Source: Elephas maximus indicus (taxonomy: Eukaryota; Chordata; Mammalia; Proboscidea; Elephantidae). From it: a DNA stretch of 64,000 nucleotides. Positions within the stretch are counted from its first letter, which is position 1; each line of letters starts with the position of its first letter. Location: positions 102,482,823 through 102,546,822 of the forward strand of contig NC_064822.1 in assembly GCF_024166365.1 (NCBI RefSeq), read 5' to 3'. The notes below the pieces were generated by a model that ran no database searches, was not told the origin of the DNA, and saw only the letters and a program-made list of their open reading frames with translations. This document shows, in pieces, positions 33,336 through 45,008 of this stretch. The position numbers were made by a program, and so were the translations under genes.

Positions 33336-33765
33336 CCAGAGTACATCCTCATAAACACTAATGCCACATCGCCCCACAAACATTGCACCTTTAAAAATGC
33401 ATTAACAACCACTTCATTATGTCTGCCACTATGCAAAGAGGCCTGGAATCACAGATTCGTTGGAACTAAAGGGGCATTAGTAGTCAACTAGCTCTACTTC
33501 TCAAATAATATTCCAACCCACAAACAATGCTACTAAGGGGTTGACCTGCCTCCACTTGGATGCCCCTGGTGACAGGAGCTCACATCCTCTGAGTGCTGCA
33601 AAGGTTTCAAAAGGCAGCTCGAGAAGACACAGTAAAGTGTTATAATGAAATATGAAAAGACCTGGAGTTAGAAAACCAAAAGGGAAGAACACGCTCAGCA
33701 TTTCTCAAGCTGAAAGAACTGAAGAAAAAATTCAAGCCTAGAGTTGCAATATTGAAGGATTCTAA

Positions 33766-33929
33766 AGGAGCTCTGGTGGCACAGTGGTTACAAGCTTGGC
33801 TGCTAACCAAATAGTGAGCAGTTCAAATCCACCAGCTGCTCCTTGGAAACCCTATGGGGCAGTTCTAGTCTGTCCTAGAGGGTCACTATGAGTTGGAATC
33901 AACTCAACAACAATGGGTTTGAGTTTTTG
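33766..33929 (+). repeat. Afrotherian SINE
   Basis: Head aggagctctggtggcacagt, tail gggtcactatgagttggaat, ending in a T-rich gttttttttt run immediately before the RTE element. Confidence 0.85.
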
Positions 33930-33939
33930 TTTTTTTTTA

Positions 33940-35567
33940 TGAGCAAAATATTGAATAATGCAGGAAGCATCAAAAGAAGATGGAAGGAATACTCAGAGTC
34001 ACTGTACCAAAAAGATTTGGTCCATGTTCAACCATTTCAGGAGGTAACATATGATCAAGAACAGATGGTACTGAAGGAAGAAGTTCAAGCTGTACAGAAG
34101 TCATTGACGAAAAAAAAGGATCCAGGAATAGATGGAATAGCAAATCAAATGTTTCAACAAATGGGTGCAATGCCGGAAGCACTCACTCATCCACTCCAAG
34201 AAATCTGGAAGATATCTACCTGGCCAACTGACTGGAAGAGATCCATATTTGTGCCCATTCCAAAGAAAGGTGATCCAACAGAATGCAGAAATTATCGAGC
34301 AATATCATTAATATCACATCCAAGTAGAATTTTGCTGAAGATCATTCAAAAGTGTATATCAACAGGAAACTGCCAGAAATTCAAGCTGGATTCAGAAGAG
34401 GATATGGAACCAGGGATATCATTGCTGATATCAGATGGATCCTGGCTGAAAACAGAGAATACCAGAAAGATGCTAATCTGTATTTTATTGACTATCCAAA
34501 GGCATTTCACCTTGTGGATACTAACAGATTATGGATAACATTGAGAAGAATGGGAATTCCAGAACACTTAATTGTGCTCATGAGGAACCCATAAATAGAC
34601 CAAGAGGCAGTCATTCAAACGGAACAAGGGGATACTGCATCATTTAAAATAAGGAAAGGTGTGCATCAGGGTTGCATCTTTTCACCATATTTATTCAATC
34701 TGTATGTTAAGTAAATAATCCAAGAAACTGGACTGTATGAAGAAAAATGAGGCGTTAGAGGAAGACTTATTGACAAACCTCTGATATGCAGATGACACAA
34801 CCTTGTCTGCTAAAAGTGAAGAGGACTTGAAGCACCTACTGATGATTAAAGACTACAGCCTTCAGTATGGATTACACCGCAACATAAAGAAAACAAAAAT
34901 CCTCACAACTGGACCAATAAACAACATCATGATAAATAGAGAAAATATTGAAGTTGTCAAGGATTTCATTTTACTTGGATCCACAATCGGTGACCATGGA
35001 AGCAGTAGTCAAGAAATCAAAGGATGCATTGCATTGGGCAAATCTGCTGCAAAAGAACTCTTTGAAGTGTTAAAAAGCAAAGACGTCACTTTGAGGACTA
35101 AGGTGTGCCTGACTAAAGCCATGGTATTTTCAATTATCTCATATGCATGTGAAAGCTGGGCAATGAGTACAGAAGACTGAAGAAGAATTGATGCCTTTGA
35201 ATTATGGTGTTGGCCAAGAATATTGAATACTCCGTGGAGTGCCAGAAGAACAAACAAATCTGTCTTGGAAGAAGTACATCCAGAATGCTCCTTAGAAGCA
35301 AGGATGGCAAGACTTCATTTTATATACTTTGGACACGTTATTAGGAGTGACTAATCCCTGGAGAAGAACGTCACGCTTGGTAAAGTAGCAGGTCATCGAA
35401 AAAGAGGACGACCCTCAATGAGATGGATTGACACCATGGCTGCTGCAACAATGGGCTCAAGCATAACGATTGTGAGGATGGTACAGGACCAGGCAGTGTT
35501 TCGTTCTGTTGTATATGGAGTCACTATGAGTCAGAATCGACTTGATGGCACCTAACAACAACAATAA
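33940..35567 (+). mobile_element. RTE-type LINE, reverse-transcriptase region and 3' end, inactivated
   Basis: A conceptual reading in three frames gives an RTE-clade reverse transcriptase. Segments present are RRWKEYSESLYQKD, KKKDPGIDGI, PTDWKRSIFVPIPKKGDP, ECRNYRAISLIS, EIQAGFRRGYGTRD, a YADD catalytic box near 34786, and the C-terminal HFIYFGHVIRSD and GHRKRGRPSMRWIDTM region. Frame changes near 34350 and 34590 and several stops show it is dead. The 3' end gtcactatgagtcagaatcg ... cacctaacaacaacaataa matches the SINE tails in this window. 5'-truncated (no endonuclease domain). Confidence 0.9.
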
Positions 35568-35744
35568 ACCCCCAAGTTACCCCCTTGGCACCACCATTGT
35601 GAGTGGTAGCCACCACAGGGGTCAGACAGAACCCAGCATTCCAGCAGCTTCTGAACCCATACTGTAACAGGCCTAAGTTTTAGGTTCCCAAAGTAACCAC
35701 CTGCCTATAACAGGGAATCCACTTTCTTTTTCCCCATTGGCTAA

Positions 35745-35905
35745 TCAGAACTAGATTGCCAGGCCTTCCTTCTTTGTCTTAGTCTGGAAGCTCTGCGGTT
35801 TACCATCATAGCAACATGCAATCCTCTGCTGACAATGAGGTGCACTGTCTGGAAATCGAACCTGGGTCTCCTGCAAGAATGTTACCTGAACCACAAATGC
35901 TTGAT
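35745..35905 (-). repeat. Diverged long-type afrotherian SINE
   Basis: cttagtctggaagctctgcg ... catcatagcaacatgcaatc ... gaaatcgaacctgggtctcc, the reverse complement of the longer SINE family seen at 5423-5716. Confidence 0.65.
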
Positions 35906-35924
35906 TAGTATCCACTTCTTGCCG

Positions 35925-36010
35925 GCTGTGGTAATGGGGACAGTTCTCCTCTGTCCTATAGGGTAGCTATGATTCGGAATTGATTCGATGGCAACAGGTT
36001 TCGTTTTGTG
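35925..36010 (+). repeat. 5'-truncated afrotherian SINE
   Basis: Only the tail remains: gacagttctcctctgtccta then gctatgattcggaattgatt, followed by a short gt-rich stretch. Confidence 0.7.
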
Positions 36011-36046
36011 TGTGTGTGCGTGTGATAATGTTTGTTTTATAATTAT

Positions 36047-36210
36047 TGGAAACCCTGGTGGCTTAGTGGTTAAGAGCTATGGTGGCTAAACCTAAAAGGT
36101 TGGCAGTTCGAATCCATCAAGTGCCTTGGAAACTCTATGGGGCAGTTCTACTCTGTCCTATAGGGTCACTATGAGTTGGAATTAACTCCACCACAATGGG
36201 TTTAATAGTA
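36047..36210 (+). repeat. Afrotherian SINE
   Basis: ggaaaccctggtggcttagt through gggtcactatgagttggaat. Confidence 0.85.
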
Positions 36211-36744
36211 ATTATAAAATAAAATTACTATTTCATGTCCTTGAACCCCACTGCCATTGAAGAGGGCCTAGAGGAGCAAACAGAAAAAGGAGAAGCTGAT
36301 AAGATAGGTAGACAGAGGTAAGGAGATTCATAGAGACAGTGAGGGGGTGAGCAAGGGTGAGCTCAAGACTAAGAGATGTGCTGGGGGCTGACCAGGAACC
36401 AGCCCTGACATTAAGTACCTGGCCAGCCTCTAGCCCCAGGTGTGTTGGCACAGCCGGGGCTGGCCTCCCCACAAAGACTGTGACCAGGCTGGCTGGAGCA
36501 GTTCCTAATTCATCCTCTGAATATCTACAATCTGCCCAGATTATAATAATTATCATGCTACGGTAATGGCATTATGTATGGGCAATTTTCCCCTTCCTCG
36601 TTCATTTGTTCATTCACTCGACAAATCATAATTGAGTGCCGCTTGTATGTGTGTGCCAGACACTGTGCTAAGCAATGTGGGTATACAGGTGAGGAGCTTA
36701 GAGTCTGAAGGGAGAGGGAGGCATTGAACAAAGTACTTAAAGCT

Positions 36745-37415
36745 ATGACTGTGGGAGCAGAGTGCAGTGACGGAGACCATTGACTCTAAAGCCAGGCTGT
36801 CTGGGTTAGAATCCCAGCTCTGCTCTTCACCAGCTATACAACCCTGGGAAGGTTACCTGACTGTCTTAATTAGCTAGTGCTGCTGTAACAGAAATACCAC
36901 AACTGGATGGCTTTAACAGAAATTTATTTTCTCACAGGTTAGGAGGCTAGATGTTGGAATTCAGGACACCAGCTCTCAGGGAAGGCTCTCTCTCCGTCCA
37001 CTCTGGAGGAAAAGCCTTGTCTCTGCTTCTCTAGCGTCCTTCTTAGTGTTTCCTGGCTCTTTGGTGATCTCCACATGCATCTGCCTTTCCCCTTTTGTGC
37101 TTGCTGTCTCTGTTTCCAATTAGCCTTTTTAATATCTTAGAAGTGATTAGGTTTAAGCCACATCCTACACGGATGTGACCTCATTAACATAACAAAGAAA
37201 ACCGTGCTGCAAATTGGATTACATCCTTAGGTATAGGGGTTAGGATTCCAACACGTATTTTTGGAGGACACAATTCAATCTATAGCGCTGACCTCCCTGT
37301 GCCTCAGTTTCCCCTATAACTGTAAAATGGAGCCGGAAAGGACACTTCATAGGGTTGTCATGGGGACTGAATGAGTTAATACTTGCAAATCCCTTAGAAC
37401 AGTGCCTGGCATATA
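36745..37415 (+). repeat. MIR SINE split by an LTR
   Basis: The left half (agccaggctgtctgggttag ... gaaggttacctga) ends at about 36861 and the right half (ctgacctccctgtgcctcag ... gtgcctggcatata) resumes at about 37287. Repetition of ctga at the junction suggests the LTR's target duplication. Confidence 0.75.
36862..37286 (-). mobile_element. MaLR-like LTR inserted in the MIR
   Basis: Begins ctgtcttaattagctagtgc then tgctgtaacagaaataccac and ends ggacacaattcaatctatag, the reverse-orientation MLT/MST LTR pattern. Confidence 0.7.
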
Positions 37416-38354
37416 ACAAAATCTGATATGTGCTTCTTTTTTTTTTTTTTTTTAGTGCCACAAAGAACCTGATTTAGGTAGGACGGTGAGGGAAGGCCAT
37501 TGTGAAAACACAGCATTTTAAAAACGGTGATGAAGCATAAGAAAGTGCCCAGTTTTCTAATCCAAACAATCCACAATGCAAAAGTGAATTTATATTTTTT
37601 AAAATGTGTAGTTTGAGTATTTTTGAATCTTGAAGACACCCGTTTCAGTGAGTCCCTTTCTAGCTCACCTTGTTTGGTTGACAAAGGTGACCACTTCGTC
37701 TCTGGGGCACAGCTTGCAGCCTGGGCACTGGTTTTGCCCTGTGGAAAGCTAGAAGCCTCCCTGGGGAGTAATCGTGACTGTGGCCTCCTGAGGCTTGTGC
37801 TCCATCTGAGGAGATTCCCAGCAGCTGCCTGGAGCAGAACTCAAGAGCCAAGGAGGGTCGGGGAGGGCTGAGCTACCTGTGGGCCAGCCGAGAGTCCGGC
37901 CTGGATGTACAGGCTGTCGCTCCTGCACAAAGACAGCTCTGCAGGTCCTCGCCCCACCTTCCTCTCCCTCTGATTTGTACCCTGGGGTGCTCTGTGCTCC
38001 CAGGAGCCCCGCAGCGCTCTTATTCTCTAAGCAATACTCTAAGCCTTGACCTCAGCAATGCCATTAAAACTCCCCTACGTGCCATTGCCTCAGGCTCTTC
38101 TTTTTCTATTTTTGCCCTTAAAGTGACCATTAGAAGTATTATTAGAATCTTTTTCCATGAGATCATTAGAACAGTCACAAGTTGTATATCTATGTAACCT
38201 GGGCCTTCTACACACCCTAGAGCTCTGGGAGAAGGCAAGACCATCATGCACACAGGCAGGCTGCAGGGGGCGATATTTAGAGGTAAATGCAGGGAGGTGT
38301 CTATAGCCTCACCATTAAGAGGGTTTTGCACGCTCTCTCCTCTTTTGACTCCCT

Positions 38355-38490
38355 AAGCTGCTTAAATCATAGACAGAGGGGGAAAACACCTCAAAACCCT
38401 TCTAGCCCAAATCTTTCTGTTTCTACATGAGGAAACCAAGGCCCAGGGAGAAGAAGGGACTTGCCTAAGGCCACATGGCTGCTGAGACTG
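38355..38490 (-). repeat. MIR-like fragment
   Basis: catgaggaaaccaaggccca, then acttgcctaaggccacatgg. Confidence 0.5.
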
Positions 38491-38721
38491 AGGCTGCTCT
38501 ACCTCAGGACGCACTGCCTGCTGGAGGGAGAAGCATCCTGACACCCACTGGGGTGCCTCAAGCTCTGGTTTATAGGACACTTTTCTGGGTAGCTAAGTAA
38601 GCTTAAAATGCCTGCTGTCATGGCCCCAGCAAAAAGCCACCCTCTCTCCACCACTCTGCAAACTAGAATCTGCTAAGCACCAGAAGGCCCTGTCCTCCAT
38701 TCAGCAACCCAGAAAACAGCT

Positions 38722-39285
38722 CTTAGTTGCCTAGTCAGCTCTGACTCATGGTGACCCCGTGTCCAACAGAGCAAAAAGCCGCCCAGTTCTGCACCAGCTT
38801 CAGGATTGCTGATGTGCTTGAGTCTGGTGTTGCAACCACTGTGTATTTTGAGTGCCCTCCAACCTTAGGGGGCTCATCGTCCAGCACTGGATCAGACAGT
38901 ATTCTGTTGTGATCCATAGGGTTTTCACTGGCTAATTTTCAGAAGAAGCCCTGGTGGCTGTAGTGGTTAAGAGCTCATCTGATAACAAAAAGGTCAGCAA
39001 TTTGATTCCATCAGCCGCTTCTTGGAAGCCCTATGGGGCAGTTCTATTCTGCCCTATAGGGTCACTATGAGTCAAAATCCACTCTGTGGCAAACTTCTTT
39101 TTTTTTTTTCCCCAGAAGTAGATTTTCAGGCCTTTCATCCTACTCTGTCTTAGTCTGGAAGCTCCACTGAAGCCTGTCTACCATGGGTGACCCTTCTGGT
39201 ATTTGAAATACCAGTGGCATAGCTTCCAGCATCATAGCAAAACACAAGCCACTTTAGTATGATAAACTGACAGATGGGTGGTGGC
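38722..39285 (-). repeat. Long-type afrotherian SINE interrupted by a second SINE
   Basis: The 38722-38942 part (ctgactcatggtgaccccgt ... gggttttcactggctaattt) continues at 39106-39285 (gattttcaggcctttcatcc ... aaactgacagatgggtggtg). Confidence 0.8.
38943..39105 (+). repeat. Afrotherian SINE nested inside the opposite-strand long SINE
   Basis: gaagccctggtggctgtagt ... gggtcactatgagtcaaaat, with cagaag on both sides (before 38944 and near 39117). Confidence 0.85.
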
Positions 39286-39991
39286 CCTAGACAGCTCTAA
39301 GGGTCCCAAGCTCATATCCCAGTAGGAAACCTGAGACCCTGAGTGCTCCCCAAGAGCCAAGAACATGGCAGGCCATCAGGATAAGGCCTTCAGCATCTGT
39401 CCCTGGTGCAGGGTCCATATTGGTCCCAGTCTCCACACAAAAGCAACCAGACTCCCACATCTCACAGCACAAGAAGTGGTTCTGAACCCTGGCCTCGCCT
39501 TCTGCCTTCTTCTGGGGTGCCACTAGGCCCATGCTCCTTCCTCAGTATTCCACCTATCACAACCAACAGCCCCTTTTGCCCCCATCACGGCTCCCTTCCT
39601 CCAGGAAGGCTCCCAGGTGTGGGAGAGAAGCCTCTCTCAAAGCATAGCGAGTCAGACATGGCTTCTCAGGACAATCCAGTTTTTTCACCACTGGCAGGGA
39701 CAGCAGCTGTCTGTAGCCTGGAGTGCAAGTGGCTTCACCCTTGGGCGACTGGTCAGGCTGGGCTGCAGGAAGCCTGCAAGCACGGGGCATGAAGAGTCCA
39801 GAGTCTCAGAGAAGGATGCCTGAATAGGTTAGGACAGCTGGGCAGGCCTGGGTGGACACTAGTTCAGGCCCGTGGCTCTGGCCAATGTGGAAGAAGCCCG
39901 GGGTAAAATGATACATTTTGGAAATGCATTCACTTGCTGGACTATCGATCTGTAGAAGGGAGGCAGGGATTAAGAACAACTACCAGTTTGG

Positions 39992-40160
39992 AGGAAACTC
40001 TGGTGGCGTAGTGGTTAAGAGCCACAGCTACTAACCAAGAGGTCAGCAGTTCAAATCCACCAGGTGCTCCTTAGAAACCGTATGGGGCAGTTCTACTCTG
40101 TCCTATAGGATCACTATGAGTCAGAATCGACTTGATGGCAATGGGTTTGGGTTTGTTTGT
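39992..40160 (+). repeat. Afrotherian SINE
   Basis: ggaaactctggtggcgtagt through gagtcagaatcgacttgatg and a gtttgtttgttttt tail. Confidence 0.9.
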
Positions 40161-40596
40161 TTTTCCACCAAGTTGGAGATTTGGCTGGGCCCTAGCCACC
40201 AGCCACTCTATCTGTCTGATACCCCAGTGACTTGTACCAGTGGTGAGCTGAGAGCATCTCCAGCTCTCTATGCAGAGCTGTGCAGGCTGGTGTGGAGGGG
40301 TTGGGGGTTGGGGGTAGGCGCTGGGCTGCGAACCTGCCTTCCAACAGGGAGCAGCTTGTCAGTGATTGTAAGCCCTAAACTTCTATCACTTTCTGAACTT
40401 GCCTTCTGCAGCATCTTCACCTCTGATGGACTTGTTCAGTGTTCATCTTGTTCTGTGCTCCATGGTGGCCAGAACTGCCTACTAGGCCCACAGTAAGTAT
40501 TCCAAATGGAAAGGAGAAAAAGAGAGCATAAGGGAAGGAGAGTAAGAGGGAAGAAGGAAGAAATTTATAAGCCCAGGTCTATTCCTACAAGAGGGA

Positions 40597-40800
40597 TCCC
40601 TAGGTGGTGCAAACAGTTATGGCAGTTGACTGCTAGCCGAAAGGTGAAGGTTCGAGTCTACCGAAAGGCACCTTGGAAGAAAGGCCTGATGATCTACTTC
40701 TGAAAAATCAGCCGTTGGAAACCCTATGGAGCACAGATCTACTGTGACACACCTGACATCGCCATGATTCAGAATTGACTCAACAACTGGCTTATTATCC
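40597..40800 (+). repeat. Afrotherian SINE, variant with 'ggtgcaaacagttatggcag' head
   Basis: gatccctaggtggtgcaaac, ggaagaaaggcctgatgatc, then catcgccatgattcagaatt. Confidence 0.8.
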
Positions 40801-42599
40801 CTACAATAGTGGGATGTGGGGGAGCATCAGGACATGAGGAAGGGCATGGATGGGACGGCCCATGGTGGGGCCCGGCTGATACATACCCAGTTACTGTACC
40901 AGTCCACCCTGTTACTAACCAGTCGTGTGACCTTAGGCACATCTTTCCGTGCCTGTTTCTTTGGCTATGAAACAAGGGTAAACAATGCTTGCCCCACCTT
41001 TTGGATCATCAGGATAAAAATAAGACGGTACATATGAAAGTTTGCTGGGAAGGATGAAAACACTGTTCAAGTGTAAATCTATTATTACTGCGACAAATGC
41101 TGTGAATAACAGCCACATTGAGAAGATTAATCTTTGCTGCTTGGTTAGCAGAGCAACCAGAGGCTAAGGGCTATTGGAGACACAGAAGCTACCAGTAATG
41201 TGAAAGCAGAAGTTCCCCCACCCCTTCCTGAGCTCTAACATTATGCTGAATGGAGTGAAGGCGGAGGGTATGGGGCCACAAACTCTGTATCTGCCCTCCT
41301 GCTTGGTTGGGGCTGGGGTAGAGGGCAGGGTCAGCTTCCTGGGAGAGAAGCTGGAGCTGTCAAGGGTTGGGGCTTCCGGGACTGCCCTACCCCCTTACTA
41401 GATCTTGCTCTGCCTGCTGGCAAGGCCCTCCTTGGTGTATACCTCACAATTAGAGCCCAAGCCTGACCAAGAGTAGCCCCAGGCTTTCACAGGGAAGCTA
41501 GTAAAAAGAAGTAAAGGAGTGGTAGGGATAGGTGTGGGTGCATGTGTATCTACTTGTAGAAGAACTACCCCCCCAGTCCCCCCACCTTGGGGACTCTTCT
41601 AGGACACACACACACATACCCCATCTCTATTTTATTCCTTTTAGGTAAAGAATTTTTTAAAGGCCTCACCTCAGGTCACACTCCCTTCCCTCATGCCTCT
41701 CTCAGTAGTTCCATCAATTCCTCCTTCCATCATGGCTGCCCGGAAAATGGAACACAACATAGGAGCCCCCTACACACAGCCTGGATGGCCTCCCCACCCC
41801 ACCCCCATGCCTGGGCAGTAAGGGGGACAGGAAGGCAACACAGCCCTCAGAGCAAGAGGCCACCCTAACATGGAGCCCTTCCCTCCCCCTCAGCCTCTTC
41901 CCTTACATCTGCGCACAACCCAGCCAGTTACCAGGTACCCTGGGTTTCAGCTCCTGCAGCTCCCAGAGTCTGTCTGTTCCTGCACTGACAGCCAAGGCCC
42001 TGCCACCCTGGGCACTGCTTCCAGAAAGCCCACTTCCTACAGACTCAAAGCCTGTCCCCCCAAGAGACTGAGGCAGCTGGGAGGTTGCAGGGTAGTCCAA
42101 GGCGGAAGGGAGATTCACATGCTTCTGAGTTGTATTGGGATGTAGGTGTGGTTACAAAGACAAAAGGAAGAAACTTTGATGGAGGACACCAGCTGCCACC
42201 CCACGTGGCTCCTGCCACATCACTGGGCAGGTCTTGCCCTTGAAAGGATGCAAAGGGCAGTGGCTAGCTGCCTGGTCTGAGCATTGCTGAAATGCCAACA
42301 GACAATAGGCCTAGAAGAGAAGAAAACTCTGGGAGTCCCGACTAACTAAGGCTGGGCCTACATGTCATCCTTGCTCAGCTCTGGAAGCGTCCATGTCCTG
42401 TGATTCTCCATCTCTGCCCACAGGCAAGGAACTGGTTTGGTCAGCCCTGCCATTTGGCTCCACTTCAGTCTGTCCCAGAGGGTTGGCCTCTGATGACTTC
42501 ACAGGAGGCAATGATACCCTCCCTTGTGCCAAGGACACAGGACTGCAGGTGGCTGCCACTTCTGCTATTGGTGATAGGAGCTGCTGTTTAACTTGTTTG

Positions 42600-42700
42600 T
42601 CACTAAGAGCTGATGGAGATCATCACACCCATTTTACAGGTGGAGAAATTAAGACAGAGAACTGTTAATTGGCTTGGTCCTATTCCCTTAGAAACCTAAG
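42600..42700 (-). repeat. Possible MIR/L2 fragment
   Basis: cacccattttacaggtggag then aaattaagacagagaactgt resembles the MIR/L2 'cattttacagatgaggaaactgaggca' core; short. Confidence 0.4.
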
Positions 42701-43199
42701 GTATATTCCAGTTTTTCTGCCTCCCTGCTAAGGACTCCACCACCACCCGTCAGACCATTCTGGAAGGTTTGTGTGTATGTCCATGGGGTTGAGAGAGGTC
42801 CAGCAATGCAGAGGTGAGGAAAGGGGAAGGTTTGTCTGGTCTTAGCACTGGCAGATGGACCTGCTGAGCAGGTGCAGAGGCTCGGCCACATCCAGCCACT
42901 TCCACTCCCTCCAGGTATGGACCCACTTCCTCCAGATGTCATCAGGCCCTGCTGCCTCAATACCTACTCAGGGGTCATCCCAAGGCTATCAGGTCTGTCC
43001 CGGCACCAGACAGCGTGCCTATCCCTGCCAGGTTCCAGGGCCATGGAGCACGCAGGAGGACAAAGACCCTGCCTGCATGTCCTTGTGTGCAGTACCGTCA
43101 CTAGAAGAGTAGGGGGCTGGGGATGCAGACCTCACTGAGTTGATACTGTCAGAGGCAGTGACACCAAAATGACTGTAAAATCTTTGTGCAGTGTTTCAG

Positions 43200-44889
43200 C
43201 AGAAATTTATTATTTTTTATAAAAATATCCCTGTAGTTAGTTACAACAAAAACATTTTTCGTAAGCTCAGCTTACTTGTATCAATATACCTACAAGACTA
43301 AAACTCTATGCTAATTTACTTTTTGACCCTTCTTATGCATTTCCGTCAGAGCTACCATTATTACCCAATTACAATGACACTTCGAATCACGTGGTTTTGT
43401 CTGCACATGCTACAAGTATGCACTGCTGTTTTTGTTGCTGCAGGTCTTTTTATAGTCGCTGACTTTGTCAAATTTTCTGGTGTTTTAGCCACAATATTAT
43501 GGCAACTAACATGGGGGAGGGTGATACCATGAGTTACCGCACTGGATGACACCAATCCTAGTGATGCCACTGTTCGTATGAGCTCTGCCTCTTGCAGTAG
43601 GGAGGGAAGAGTCCTCACAGTAGCTGGTTCCTTGGGGATGAGCTGAAGAGGCAGGAAAAAGAGGACCCTTTATGCTAACAGAGCTTGCTGGGATGATTCT
43701 CATCACTGATGACAAATGATGATTTCCTGGGAGGTTGAAGGGTAGTCCAAGGCGCAAGGGAAATCCACATGGTTCTTTGAAGTTCTATTGGCATGTAGGT
43801 ATAGTTGCTGAGGGTGTTAGGCCTCTGCAAGGGGTTGTCTCTCCCCAGAAACCTCTGCTTCGGTGTCCTTGCTGTTGCCGGCAACCTCTCAGAGGCCTCT
43901 GTTCAACATGAACCACACCCGACAGGCCAAGATGTGCTCCAGGCCAGAGGGAAACAGGAACTGGAGTCAGGAGGAGGAAGGTAGAAGGGGCTAGTTGCAT
44001 CCTATCAGATCACTGTGGAAAGCTGATGGTGACGCTGGTTGGCCACTGACAGAGGCTCCGGGCTCCAGCAGGTGCTGTGGCCAAGGGCCTGGGAGGCCCA
44101 TCTGGGAGCCGTCAGCCATCCTGGAGCTCTGCCTGATCCCAGAGACCACGCATGGTGGAGGGACTTCTCCGTCAACCTCTCTCCGTTCACCTCTGTGGCC
44201 GGTGTGACTGGGTCTACTCCACAAGTGTCACACCTCCTCCTCAGCTCCTCTCCCAGAGGGCAAGGTCTCTGCCTCAACTTCTACACCCTCCACAGTGCTG
44301 GCCCCAGAACACACAGATTTTTGTTCATTTGCAATAACAATAAAGCTCCTCAGGGACCACCACTCCCTCATAAACAGCCCTGATCACACCCAACTGTTTA
44401 TCTCATAGGCGGTGGAAAGAAAATCAGGGCTCTCAGCCCTCCTCCCAGGGGAAAGAGCAATCGCAGCAGCCCCCACCCCTTTCACACACATGCCACACAC
44501 ATGCAGGCTGTCTCTCCATCCACTGGGAAACTAACCACAGGGCCTGGGAGAGGCTGGACAACAAAGCCACAAGGCACAGAATCTGGAAAAAACCTGGGAT
44601 GGAGAGATCTCTATTGAACACAGAGTCCCAGCACCCGCTCCACTCTCCTACCCACTCCCAGGGCCTCGCTGCCCCCTATTCCTCGGCCTTGGGCCCCAGT
44701 TCAGTTCCAATCTGAGGTCCTCCTTGGCCGCCAGTCATCACAGGGGACGGCTGCCTCCACACTGTCCTCTCCAGGGCCTCAAGTCCACTCCACGGGCAGC
44801 CCTATCCAGCTGTGGCCAGCCTGTGGGCCCCTTGGCCAGGGCCTGCCCTGGCTTTCCTGGAGGAAGTGCCTGCTCCAGCCCCAGCTCCC
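43200..44889 (-). other. RAPGEF3: RAPGEF3 3'UTR, end uncertain
   Basis: No canonical AATAAA occurs on the minus strand between the stop and about 43211-43203 (plus strand ttattatttttt region). That signal lies inside a repeat-like block, so the true end could be earlier through a variant signal. Confidence 0.35.
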
Positions 44890-45008
44890 TCATGGTTCCA
44901 TCTCCCGGGAGAGGCGGGAGAGTTCCCGCTGGTTGTCGATGACCTTCAGCTGCTGGACATAAGCCCAGGTGCTGGCTGGACTCCGGGTGCTTAGGGACTG
45001 CTCTGAGC
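44890..45008 (-). CDS. RAPGEF3: RAPGEF3 terminal coding exon
   Basis: Reads [20 protein letters not shown] then [19 protein letters not shown] and TGA at 44892-44890. Confidence 0.96.

Larger units (their letters stand above)
31260..43100. other. Intergenic region between RAPGEF3 3' end and ENDOU promoter
   Basis: No host protein gene recognised. The principal content is the RTE LINE at 33.93-35.57 kb, ten or so SINEs, a MIR split by an LTR (36745-37415) and unique GC-moderate sequence at 41-43 kb. Open frames here have no splice partners. Confidence 0.6.

Noticed and set aside
33888-34538. 216-codon open frame as a possible host gene
   Set aside because: It is part of the RTE LINE reverse transcriptase, with frame changes downstream.
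44330-44345. Plus-strand AATAAA as a poly(A) signal of an antisense gene
   Set aside because: No exon chain on the plus strand leads to it; it lies in the inferred RAPGEF3 3'UTR.
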